Origin: CAZCEC01 sp964497615
Lineage (GTDB): Bacteria > Chloroflexota > Anaerolineae > Anaerolineales > UBA6663
Direction of reading: 5' to 3'
Assembly: GCA_964497615.1 (NCBI GenBank)
Contig: CAZCEC010000024.1
Span: 18,505 to 82,504 of the forward strand
DNA: 64,000 nt
Under the pieces are notes generated by a model. The model was not told where the DNA came from. It did no database searches and was given only the letters and a program-made list of their open reading frames with translations. Position numbers and translations under genes: made by a program. Within the stretch, counting starts at the first letter, position 1; every line of letters begins with the position of its first letter. This document shows, piece after piece, positions 56,910 through 64,000 of the stretch.

Positions 56910-57029
56910 GGGCGCAATCGGGAGAGCCGGGCCAAGCGTGCGTCAGCGGGAGAAGCATAGCGCAGGTGGCGAGAGTGCGCATCTCCGAGTCAACTGACGA
57001 GGCACTTGCCACGGTTGTGCCGGGCGGCG

Positions 57030-57869
57030 TCACTGCGGCTGACTCGCAGGGGATTGGCCCATCAGCTTCAGCAGCGGGCCTTGCCAATCGCCCGTGCCTT
57101 CAATCGGCAGGCCGGCGGCTTCCCATTCATACAGCGAGCCGTCATACACGGCGGCATTGTCCTGCCCGAGCATCAGGAGCGCCAGGGCGTTCACCACCGC
57201 CGCGATCCCGCCGCCGCAGTAGGTGATGACCTGACGGTAGCGGGCCTGGTCCTGGAGATGCGCCGCGAGCCGGTCGTTGGGCGCCAGGGTGTCCAGGTCG
57301 GCCAGCAAGGGGAAGCAGGAGAGGTTGGCCGAGCCGGGGATGTGCGCGCCGGCAAAGCTGTCCGCCGGCAGCACATTGACGACGCAGGCGCTGGCGTCCT
57401 GGAGGGCGGCCTGGACGGCTTCCTTGCCCTGGAACATGCCCGGGCGGGGGCGCGCGGTGAAGGCGGCGGGGGCGTAGGCGCGCGGCTCGAGGTCGAGCGC
57501 GCCGCCGGCCTGCTTCCAGGCGGACAGCCCGCCGTTGAGGAGCCGCACGTTGTCGTGGCCCGCATAGCGCAGGACCCACAAGGCCCGCGCGGCGTAAGGG
57601 AGCAGCCCGCAGGCGTACACCACGACCGGCGAATCGTTCGAGATACCGATCCGGCCCATGGACGCGGCCAGCTCGGCCGGGGGCAGGACGGTGAAGGGGA
57701 GCAGGCTGTTCGGATCTGAAAACCGGGCGTGGTCGAAGAAAGCGGCGCCGGGGAGATGGCCCTGGCGGTACCCGTCGTCGCTGGGTGAGGCATCATACAG
57801 GCGGAGATTGGCATCCCCGATGTGCGCCAGCAATTCGCCGGCCTCGATGAGCAGGTCTTCGCGATTCAT
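57030..57869 (-). CDS. Two-domain rhodanese (sulfurtransferase)
   Basis: A 279-residue protein with two rhodanese domains. The first (about 1-125, YDASPSDDGYRQGHLPGAAF, VVVYACGLLPYAARALWVLR, NVRLLNGGLSAWKQAGG) is the usual non-catalytic half. The second (about 150-270) has C218 in VITYCGGGIAAVVNAL, the active-site cysteine loop, and YDGSLYEWEAAGLPIE. Family enzymes move sulfur from thiosulfate or 3-mercaptopyruvate to an acceptor such as cyanide or a thiol. The C-G-G-G-I-A loop is closer to mercaptopyruvate-type enzymes. AGGAGA precedes the ATG at 57869. It is cytoplasmic. Confidence 0.9.
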   Translation of the reverse strand: MNREDLLIEAGELLAHIGDANLRLYDASPSDDGYRQGHLPGAAFFDHARFSDPNSLLPFTVLPPAELAASMGRIGISNDSPVVVYACGLLPYAARALWVLRYAGHDNVRLLNGGLSAWKQAGGALDLEPRAYAPAAFTARPRPGMFQGKEAVQAALQDASACVVNVLPADSFAGAHIPGSANLSCFPLLADLDTLAPNDRLAAHLQDQARYRQVITYCGGGIAAVVNALALLMLGQDNAAVYDGSLYEWEAAGLPIEGTGDWQGPLLKLMGQSPASQPQ

Positions 57870-58069
57870 CACTTGATCTCCTGTGGGTGTGGGCGGTTTC
57901 CAGCCACAAGGTATCAAGCGGGTGTGGAGGAATCATGGATAGACGGGCTAGAGATTGTGGAGGCGCCGGACAAGGCCGCGCTTGCCCTGCCCATAGGCCG
58001 CAGGAAGCCCAGCCGCTGCGCGCCGCGTGGTAGACTGAGCCATCGGCCGTTACACCAGGAGTGAACCCT

Positions 58070-58285
58070 ATGCCCGACCCCAACGACTCCCAAGACCCCA
58101 ACGACCCCAAGCCCAACCCGCCCACCGGCAACCCCGGCGCCAACCTGGGCATTGGCATCGCCCTCGGCATTGCCCTGGGCGCGGCGCTGGGCGCGGCGAT
58201 GGATAACATGGCCGTGGGCATCGCCATAGGCATTGCCATTGGCGCCGGCATCGGCGTGGCGATGGGCCAGACGCGCCAGCAGTAA
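58070..58285 (+). CDS. Small glycine-zipper membrane protein, copy B
   Basis: A 71-residue paralogue of the protein at 51418. The start (MPDPNDSQDPNDPKPNPPTG) is an Asp/Asn/Pro-rich stretch, followed by two glycine-zipper helices (LGIGIALGIALGAALGAAMD, MAVGIAIGIAIGAGIGVAMG). CAGGAG precedes the ATG. The two copies bracket the segment 51.6-58.0 kb. The function is not known; small proteins of this shape can be membrane scaffolds or lysis factors. Confidence 0.72.
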   Translation: MPDPNDSQDPNDPKPNPPTGNPGANLGIGIALGIALGAALGAAMDNMAVGIAIGIAIGAGIGVAMGQTRQQ

Positions 58286-58474
58286 CGCGCGCGGTGCGGC
58301 TTTCCCTGGCCGCGCTGGGGAGACCAGGACCCCACAACGCAGCGGCGTGGGGGGAGCATGGCGGGTGGGATTGCAGAGGCAGCCCGCGCCGAGGGCGTTT
58401 TTGGGCCGCCTGGGGGTCAAAACGCGCCAACGAGTTTTCAATTTTCGGCCTTGAAAACAAGCCAATTTTTGAGA

Positions 58475-58492
58475 TTCGATCAACTGATCGAA
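58475..58492. promoter_or_regulatory. 18-bp operator-like palindrome before the phage packaging genes
   Basis: TTCGATCA-AC-TGATCGAA is a perfect dyad in an AT-rich stretch (58430-58530) that contrasts with the flanking sequence. TTGATT at 58501 and TATATC at 58522 form a weak promoter-like pair (15-bp spacer) just before the ATG at 58536. A repressor site for the packaging operon is plausible. Confidence 0.4.
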
Positions 58493-58535
58493 CAATTCCC
58501 TTGATTTTGAAACGGATGTTCTATATCGTGGGGGC

Positions 58536-59528
58536 ATGTCGAAACGCCTGCGCCGCCCCACGGCCCGTCAGACGCCCGCGCTTCAACCGCCCGCTTCGAT
58601 CCCCGACGCCGGCCGGTCTGAAGGCCGGCCCCCGCTCCACGCCCCGGATGCTGGCCGCCGCGATGCAGGCCCCTTCGACCCGCTGGCCCCTGCCCCGCCG
58701 AGCGCCCCCGCGCCGGGCGGGGCCGGGCCAGCCAGCGGCACAGCCCCGCCCAGCGCCGCGGACGACGACGCCAACGCCCCTGCCACCACCGGCACCGCTG
58801 CCATCGTAGGGGCGGAGCATTCGGCGGCGCGCGCTGAGCCGGACGATACGCCTGGGGCCGAATGCTTCGCCCCTGCCAGCCCAGCCGCGAACGCCAACGC
58901 CGCGCCCGCAGCCGCGGCAGCCGGCCCCGGCAACGCCGACGACGCGGACGACGCCCGGCGGCGCAGCTTCTACCAGCAGTTCTTCAACACCGACGAGACG
59001 GCCCTGATCGCCGCCTTCCACCGCAACCCCACGCCGGAGGATGAGCTGTGGCTCCAGCGCGTGATGAACCGCCGCCTGCTGGCGCGGGTGCCGGCGGAAG
59101 GACCGCCGAAGGACGAAGGACGGACGACGGACCCCGCAGAGAGATGCGCGGCAGGCGGTGAAGGGCGAACCCGGCCGAAGGATGCGGGGCAGGGGACGAA
59201 TGATGCCGCCGCGAAAGCAAAAGCCGCCGCCGCGAAAGCGAAGACGAAGGACACCCCGCCGCCGGACGATCCGGGCGCTGACGCAGACAAGCCCGCCAGT
59301 GAGAGCCAGCCGAGCAACTGTCCCGCGCCCCCTGCCCCCAGCCCGGACGAAGAGCTGAAGGGCCTGGTGTGGGTGGCGCAGCAGATCAACGCGGGCACCG
59401 GGCGAGTGGCGGCGCTGCTGCGCGACGTGCGGGCGCTGGGCCTGGAGGACTGGGAGAAGCCGCCGCAAGCCGTGCAGGCCGCCGCCCGCGAGCTGGGCCC
59501 GGCCCGCGACTGGGGGGGCAAGCCATGA
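58536..59528 (+). CDS. Phage protein, small-terminase-like (putative)
   Basis: A 330-residue protein at the place of a small terminase subunit. The first 135 residues are Pro/Ala-rich and disordered in style. Two short conserved-looking helical parts remain: RRRSFYQQFFNTDETALIAA with EDELWLQRVMNRRLLARV (about 142-185) and EELKGLVWVAQQINAGTGRV (about 270-300). These match in pattern the ring-forming and nuclease-partner helices of small terminases in phages of GC-rich hosts. Residues PPKDEGRTTDPAERC (about 190-205) come from a GACGAAGGAC word tract. Its stop overlaps the next start (ATGA). The role is inferred from context. Confidence 0.5.
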   Translation: MSKRLRRPTARQTPALQPPASIPDAGRSEGRPPLHAPDAGRRDAGPFDPLAPAPPSAPAPGGAGPASGTAPPSAADDDANAPATTGTAAIVGAEHSAARAEPDDTPGAECFAPASPAANANAAPAAAAAGPGNADDADDARRRSFYQQFFNTDETALIAAFHRNPTPEDELWLQRVMNRRLLARVPAEGPPKDEGRTTDPAERCAAGGEGRTRPKDAGQGTNDAAAKAKAAAAKAKTKDTPPPDDPGADADKPASESQPSNCPAPPAPSPDEELKGLVWVAQQINAGTGRVAALLRDVRALGLEDWEKPPQAVQAAARELGPARDWGGKP

Positions 59529-59818
59529 GCCCGCGCCGCCGCACCCGCTACGACCGGCTGGCGCAATCCGTCCGGCGGCTCGCCGCCGAAGTGCGGCGCG
59601 CACAGCGCGCACAGCCGGGCCGCCCGGCCAGCCCGGCCGACCGCCGCTCGGCAGACCGCCGCTCGGCAGACCGCCGCCCCCAGCCCCACACCGATTGGGA
59701 ACAGCAGACCGAGAGCCGCCTGCGCGCCATCGAGCAGCAGCTGGCCAACCAGAACCGCCTGCTGCTGGTGGCCATCCTGACCCTGGCCGGCGACATCGCC
59801 CTGGGGCTGACCCGGTGA
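59525..59818 (+). CDS. Small phage protein with coiled coil and C-terminal membrane helix
   Basis: A 97-residue protein between the small-terminase-like gene and the large terminase gene. An arginine-rich N-terminal helix (RLAQSVRRLAAEVRRAQRAQ), a 15-bp tandem repeat giving SADRRSADRR, a coiled coil (WEQQTESRLRAIEQQLANQN) and a C-terminal membrane helix (LLLVAILTLAGDIALGL) are seen. The coiled coil plus end helix resembles XhlA-type haemolysin or holin-helper proteins, but the similarity is only in layout. It is coupled by overlap to both neighbours. Confidence 0.6.
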   Translation: MSPRRRTRYDRLAQSVRRLAAEVRRAQRAQPGRPASPADRRSADRRSADRRPQPHTDWEQQTESRLRAIEQQLANQNRLLLVAILTLAGDIALGLTR

Positions 59819-59826
59819 GCCGCGCC

Positions 59827-61554
59827 ATGACCCTGACCCTGCTGCGCTATCTGGCCGAGCAATGGTTGAAGGACATCGAGCTGTTCTCGCGGCTGGTGGT
59901 CCAGCGCCCGCTGTACGCCTACCAACTGGCCCCGGCGCGCGCCATCGTGGAGTCGGTGCTGAAGCGGCGCGGGCTGGAGTTCGCGGTGATGTTCCCGCGC
60001 CAGGCGGGCAAGAACGAGACCCAGGCGCAGGTGGAGGCCTATTTGCTCAACGTCTTCCAGCACGTGCCGGGGATGCAGATCGTGCAGGCCCAGCCGACCT
60101 TCAAGCCGCAGGCGCAGAACGCGATGGAGCGGCTGAAGCGGGCGCTGACCAACGACTGGAACGAGGGGCTGTGGAAGCATGCGCCGGACTACATGGTGCG
60201 GCTGGGGGAGGCCAGGTGCACCTTCTACTCCGCTGAGCCGCACGCGAACGTGGTGGGCGCGACGGCCAACCTGCTGTTGATGTGCGACGAGGCGCAGGAG
60301 GTGCAGGCCGACGTGTGGGAGCGCAAGTTCGTGCCGATGGCGGTGAGCGCCAACGCCACCATCGTGCATTGGGGCACGGCCTGGACCCGCCGCACCCTGC
60401 TGGCGCAGCGGCTGCGGCAACTGCGCGGGCAGGAGGCCCTGGACGGCATCCGGCGCGTGTTCGTGGTGTCGCACGAGGAAGTGGCGCAGGCGAACCCCCA
60501 CTACGCCGAGGCGGTGCGCCGCCACGTGGCGCGGATGGGCCGCCAGCACCCGCTCATCAAGACTCAATACTTCAACGAAGAACTGGAAGAAGAGGGCGGG
60601 CTGTTCCCGCCGGAGCGGCGCGCCAAGATGCAGGGCGCGCACCCGCCGCTGGATGCGCCGCGCCTGCTGGTCGCGCCGCGCCTGGTGCCCGGCGACTCGT
60701 CCGCGCCGCCGGTCTTCCAGACGTATGCCCTGCTGTTGGACGTGGGCGGCGAAGACTTGATTGGCGAGCAGCTTGGCTTTGCGGGCGAGGGGTGGGAAAC
60801 GCCGCGCTCGCGCCGCGAGCGCTACGACGGCCGGCGCGACGCCACGGCGCTGACGATTGTGGAGGTGGACCTGAGCACGCTGGCCGACCCGCTGCTGGCC
60901 GCGCCCACCTACCGCGCCGTGCACCGCCGGCAGTGGGTGGGCGTGCCGCATGTGACGCTGATGGTGGAACTGCGGGCGCTGATTGACCTGTGGCAGCCGG
61001 CCTACGTGCTGGCCGACGTGAGCGGCGTGGGGCACGGGCTGGGCTCCATTCTGGCCGCCTACCTGAAGCACCGGCCGGGTGCGTTCCGGCCCGTGGCCTT
61101 CAACGCGACGACGAAGAGCGAGATCGGCTGGGGGTTTTTGGCGGTGTGCGATACGGGGCGGTGGCAGGAGTGGCGGGAGGCGGGGGTTGGAAGTCAGATG
61201 TCAGAAGTCGGAAGTCAGAGGGCGGAGGTCGGAAGTCAGATGTTGGAAGTCGGAAGTCAGAGGGTGGATGACGAAGCGCCCTTCCGGCATCCGGCGTCCG
61301 GCTTGCAGTCTCTCTTCTGGCGGCAGCTCGCGCACGTGCAGTTCGAGATCCGCCCCGGCGCGAGGCGGGCCATCGCCTGGGGGGTGCCCGACGGCACGCA
61401 CGACCCGGAGACGAGCGGCTATCTGCACGACGATCTGGTGATTTCGGCGGCGCTGTGCGCGCGGCTGGACGGGCTGCCCTGGCACGCGGCCACCGGGCCG
61501 GGGGTGATCCTGGCGGCGGCGGACCCGCTGGAAGAGTTGAGCAAGGGGTTTTAG
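59827..61554 (+). CDS. Phage terminase large subunit
   Basis: A 575-residue packaging motor. The ATPase part has the Walker A variant VMFPRQAGKNETQAQV (56-63) and Walker B with its catalytic acid in NLLLMCDEAQEVQ (D154, E155). The nuclease part has the acidic strands YALLLDVGGED and YVLADVSGVGHGLGS and the late DDLVISAALCARL. It cuts concatemeric phage DNA and pumps it into the procapsid with ATP. Residues VGSQMSEVGSQRAEVGSQ (61195-61265) come from an AGTCGGAAGTCAGA word tract in the nuclease domain that keeps the frame. A GTG at 59815 overlapping the previous stop is an alternative start. Confidence 0.88.
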   Translation: MTLTLLRYLAEQWLKDIELFSRLVVQRPLYAYQLAPARAIVESVLKRRGLEFAVMFPRQAGKNETQAQVEAYLLNVFQHVPGMQIVQAQPTFKPQAQNAMERLKRALTNDWNEGLWKHAPDYMVRLGEARCTFYSAEPHANVVGATANLLLMCDEAQEVQADVWERKFVPMAVSANATIVHWGTAWTRRTLLAQRLRQLRGQEALDGIRRVFVVSHEEVAQANPHYAEAVRRHVARMGRQHPLIKTQYFNEELEEEGGLFPPERRAKMQGAHPPLDAPRLLVAPRLVPGDSSAPPVFQTYALLLDVGGEDLIGEQLGFAGEGWETPRSRRERYDGRRDATALTIVEVDLSTLADPLLAAPTYRAVHRRQWVGVPHVTLMVELRALIDLWQPAYVLADVSGVGHGLGSILAAYLKHRPGAFRPVAFNATTKSEIGWGFLAVCDTGRWQEWREAGVGSQMSEVGSQRAEVGSQMLEVGSQRVDDEAPFRHPASGLQSLFWRQLAHVQFEIRPGARRAIAWGVPDGTHDPETSGYLHDDLVISAALCARLDGLPWHAATGPGVILAAADPLEELSKGF

Positions 61555-61977
61555 GAAGTGTCAGGTGTCAAGTGTCGCGTGTCAGGTGAAGAGTGGCGAG
61601 TGGCGCATCTGTAGTAGCGAATTTATTCGCACCCGCTCGGCGCACCAGCCGGCGGCGAATGAATTCGCTACTACGAAGGGTGGCAGGTGGCGGGCGGGAA
61701 TGGGCGTGATCTGGCGGGAAGGTGAGCTGAGGTGACTTTATCTAATCCGCACCCAGACGTTAGCCTAAGCGTCAAGAAGGTTCCGTTAAAAACCGTGTGG
61801 TTGACGGCCATTTAGCGGAAACAGGCTCGGGTTCAGAACCATGTGTGGGTGCGGATTAGGTGACGACTCTCCCGCCCACTGTCAAGTTGGATCTTGGAGG
61901 CTCGATAAAAGCGCCAGCCCAGCCCGACGGCGCCTTGGTTCCCGAACGCTCCTTCGGAGCGAGATTGGAGATTCGCG
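61555..61977. repeat. Repeat array between terminase and portal genes
   Basis: No gene is seen. In order come AAGTGTC words (61556-61590), a palindrome with arms GTAGTAGCGAATTTATTCGC and GCGAATGAATTCGCTACTAC (61611-61674), and a MITE (61738-61895: TCTAATCCGCACCCAG, GTTCCGTTAAAAACCGTG, TTTAGCGGAAACAGGC, GGGTGCGGATTAGGTGAC). In most phages these two genes abut, so the array looks inserted. Confidence 0.85.
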
Positions 61978-63531
61978 ATGACGATCGTGCGACGGTCGAT
62001 GACAAGCAGCTCCCTGGCCCCCTGGCGTCCGCGCGCGCTGTGGGAGACCTTCATTGGCAGCCTGGCGCGTCCGCTCATCGAGCGGCGGGTGGCGCTGGCG
62101 GTGCGCGCCCTGGACGACGCGCACGACGCCCTGCTGCACGGGCCGCAGGCGCTGGACCGCGACCGGCGCGCGCCCGACCGCGACGAGGCGCTGCGCGATG
62201 CGCTGGAGGCCTGGCGCGTCAACCCGCTGGCCCGCCGCATCGTGAGCCTGACGACGCAGTACGTGGTGGGCGCGGGGCTGGCGCTGGCCTGCCCGCACCC
62301 GCCCACGCACGCCTTCCTGCAAGCGTGGTGGGGCCACCGGCTGAACCGGCTGGAGGTGCGCGTCTCGGAGTGGTGCGACGAGCTGACGCGCAGCGGCAAC
62401 TTGATCGTGCTGGTCTCCACCGACGCGGCGGGGATGAGCTATGTGCGCGGGCTGCCGGCCAGCCAGGTGCAGGAGATCGTCACGCGGCCGAATGATGTGG
62501 AGCAGGCGGTGCGGGTGATTGAGAAGCCGCGCTGGGGCTTAGAAGTCGGAGGTCAGAAGTCGGAGGTCGGACAGGGACACGGTCTTCCGACATCCGACTT
62601 CCGGCATCCGACATCTGATCTGCGCCACTGGCCGATCTACGACCCGGCCGCGGACGCGCCGGACGCGAACGGCGCCTGGCCCACGGTGGCGCTGCACTAC
62701 GCCATCAACCGGCCGGTGGGCGCGGCCTGGGGCGAGAGCGACCTGGCGCCGCTGCTGCGCTGGCTGGCGCGCTATGCCAACTGGCTGGAGGACCGCGCCC
62801 GGCTCAACCGCCACCGGCAGAGTTTTGTGTACGTGGTGCGCGGGCTGTTCAAGAGCGCGGCCGAGCGCCTCGCGCGGCAGGCGGAGCTGAACGCGCGCCC
62901 GCCCACGCCCGGCTCGATCCTGGTGACCGACGCCAACACCGAAGCCTGGGGCGTGCTGCACCCGCAACTCGACTCGTTCGAGGCGGGCGAGGACGGGCTG
63001 GCGCTGAAGAAGATGATCGCCGCCGGGAGCGGGAACCCGCTGCACTTTTTGGCGGAGCCGGAGAGCGCCACGCGCACCACGGCCGAGGCGGCGGGCGGCC
63101 CAACGTTCCGGCACTACGAGCAGCGCCAGCGCTATTTCATGTGGCTGCTGCGGGATGTGGCGCAGGTGGTGGTGGCGCGGCGGGCGCAGGTGGACTGGAG
63201 GGTGCGGCTCGGACATGAGACGAACGACGAAGGACGAGGGACGAAGTTGGCAGCGACCGGGTCCCTTGGGTCCCAGGCCACCCCGGCCCTGGCGGCCATC
63301 ACCGCGTCTGGCGCCGATATCTCCGCGCGCGACAACGCGGAGCTGGCGCAGGCCACGGCCGCCATTGCGGCGGCGTTCGCCGGTGTGCGCGACCGGGGGC
63401 TGATCGACGACGCTGAGTATCTGCGGATGGTGTACCGGTTCGCGGGCGAGCCGGTGGATATCGCGGCACTGCTTGAGCGCGCCAGCGCGACGAAGGACGA
63501 AGGACGAACGACGATGGTGCGCGGGACGTGA
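61978..63531 (+). CDS. Phage portal protein
   Basis: A 517-residue protein following the large terminase gene. The N-terminal part (DEALRDALEAWRVNPLARRI, VSLTTQYVVGAGLALACP, SEWCDELTRSGNLIVLVSTD) and the stem/crown part (GESDLAPLLRWLARYANWLE, LTRSGNL, TFRHYEQRQRYFMWLLRDVA) match portal proteins that form the dodecameric DNA gate. Three stretches come from word tracts: GLEVGGQKSEVGQGHG with DFRHPTSDLRH (62541-62632), HETNDEGRGTKLAATG (63220-63265), and the end ATKDEGRTTMVRGT. They lie in regions that look like loops. TTGGAGAT precedes the ATG. Confidence 0.82.
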   Translation: MTIVRRSMTSSSLAPWRPRALWETFIGSLARPLIERRVALAVRALDDAHDALLHGPQALDRDRRAPDRDEALRDALEAWRVNPLARRIVSLTTQYVVGAGLALACPHPPTHAFLQAWWGHRLNRLEVRVSEWCDELTRSGNLIVLVSTDAAGMSYVRGLPASQVQEIVTRPNDVEQAVRVIEKPRWGLEVGGQKSEVGQGHGLPTSDFRHPTSDLRHWPIYDPAADAPDANGAWPTVALHYAINRPVGAAWGESDLAPLLRWLARYANWLEDRARLNRHRQSFVYVVRGLFKSAAERLARQAELNARPPTPGSILVTDANTEAWGVLHPQLDSFEAGEDGLALKKMIAAGSGNPLHFLAEPESATRTTAEAAGGPTFRHYEQRQRYFMWLLRDVAQVVVARRAQVDWRVRLGHETNDEGRGTKLAATGSLGSQATPALAAITASGADISARDNAELAQATAAIAAAFAGVRDRGLIDDAEYLRMVYRFAGEPVDIAALLERASATKDEGRTTMVRGT

Positions 63532-63609
63532 CAGGCGACGAAGGACGAACGACGATGGTGCGCGAACGTGACACTTGACACCTGGCACATGACACGCAGG
63601 GAGTAGCCC

Positions 63610-63909
63610 ATGAAACGCCGACGATCTTCCGCGCAGCGCCGGGCCGCCTGGCGGCTGGCGCGCATGGCCAGCTCGATTCAGATCCAGGCTTCGGGCATGC
63701 GCCGGCCGCGCCCGCGCCCGGCGCGCGACATCAATGCGCCGACGCCGCCGCGGTGGGCGAAGATGTTCGAGGGCTTTGGCCCATCGACGACGGGCTGGGG
63801 GGAGCGGCTGGCGGATTTCGATCTGCTCAGCCCGGACTTCGTGCTGCCGGAGGTGGACCTGCCGCGGCTGGGGCCGGAGATGCTCGACGACACGCCGGAG
63901 GGGTCATGA
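63610..63909 (+). CDS. Small phage protein of unknown function
   Basis: A 99-residue protein after the portal gene. A very basic start (KRRRSSAQRRAAWRLARMAS) is followed by an acidic, proline-rich end (ADFDLLSPDFVLPEVDLPRL). I do not recognise it. Its place suggests a structural or assembly factor, since head genes usually follow the portal. CAGGGAG precedes the ATG. The stop overlaps the start of the next frame by ATGA. The 79 bp between the portal stop and this gene is a GACGAAGGAC and GTGACACTTGAC word tract. Confidence 0.65.
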   Translation: MKRRRSSAQRRAAWRLARMASSIQIQASGMRRPRPRPARDINAPTPPRWAKMFEGFGPSTTGWGERLADFDLLSPDFVLPEVDLPRLGPEMLDDTPEGS

Positions 63910-64000
63910 CATCCGCCGTCGCCGGTTGGTGGCGGAGTCCCGTCAACACCGGCCCCGCCCGGCGAGCACGTCACGCGGCAGCGGCCGTCCGTCCACACCG
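63906..64000 (+). CDS. Start of a further phage gene (cut by window edge)
   Basis: An ATG overlaps the preceding stop (ATGA) and opens a frame (MTSAVAGWWRSPVNTGPARR) that stays open to the right edge, 31 codons. Too little is present for a family. The overlap is the same type as between other genes in this packaging operon, which supports it. Confidence 0.45.
   Translation, partial: MTSAVAGWWRSPVNTGPARRARHAAAAVRPH

Noticed and set aside
49395..64000. Complete integrated prophage
   Set aside because: No integrase, attachment repeats, head, tail or lysis genes are seen, and host-type genes lie between the initiator and packaging genes. Only modules can be supported.
1..64000. tRNA, rRNA or riboswitch genes
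   Set aside because: No T-loop, rRNA or known riboswitch core was recognised by reading; a covariance-model search was not possible.

Overview
The window is very GC-rich, with two 10-N scaffold gaps (24877-24886 and 46567-46576), so it is probably a metagenome-assembled genome. The gene content points to a bacterium of the phylum Chloroflexota, probably Anaerolineae-like. Support comes from secreted proteins ending in LPLVMR or LPLISR, several long GGG-N-TASG-repeat surface proteins with peptidase S74 domains, a LuxR/hydrolase fusion and a two-domain GNAT protein. No rRNA or tRNA gene was seen, so the lineage is inferred only from protein character.

Layout. 0-5 kb (minus strand): etfAB, a sarcosine/dimethylglycine-dehydrogenase-like flavoprotein and its GntR/FCD regulator, plausibly one catabolic unit in which ETF accepts electrons from the flavoprotein. 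5-36 kb: four paralogous secreted S74 fibre proteins (5240, 11272, 25100 and 31776) and a beta-helix surface protein (33797). Housekeeping and signalling genes lie between them: two hydrolases, GNAT, VOC, a REC-PAS-GAF-HD-GYP protein, a PAS histidine kinase, an FAD oxidase, PhyH and GIY-YIG. 37-42.8 kb: two small secreted or membrane proteins, a P5C dehydrogenase, tandem zinc-less MDR oxidoreductases and an Imm5-like protein. 42.8-45.2 kb: an M.EcoRI-family adenine methyltransferase translationally coupled to a DUF262-HNH nuclease. 45-49 kb: small membrane and orphan proteins and a second hydrolase. 49.4-51.3 kb: a phage-type replication-initiator candidate whose gene carries nine phased 22-bp dyad repeats next to an AT-rich stretch, the layout of a lambda-type origin. 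52.7-54.6 kb: a restriction-modification module with a Phd-type antitoxin in the methyltransferase operon. 54.7-57.9 kb: NTF2-like protein, two-component system and rhodanese. 58.5-64 kb: phage packaging genes (small-terminase-like, TerL, portal), continuing past the right edge.

A striking feature is the load of short interspersed repeats. Palindromic elements come in several families: a MITE-like element bounded by TCTAATCCGCGCCCA, the AAGACCTGCCAGGTTT palindrome, and a long TGTCA/TTCGCGCTCAGGGTGACA nested palindrome. Simple word tracts (ATAAGGGGC, AAGTGTC, AGTCGGA, GACGAAGGAC) fill most intergenic space and have entered at least six coding genes without breaking the frame. Promoters often follow TTGCCC or TTGACA, 16-18 bp, then YANNNT.
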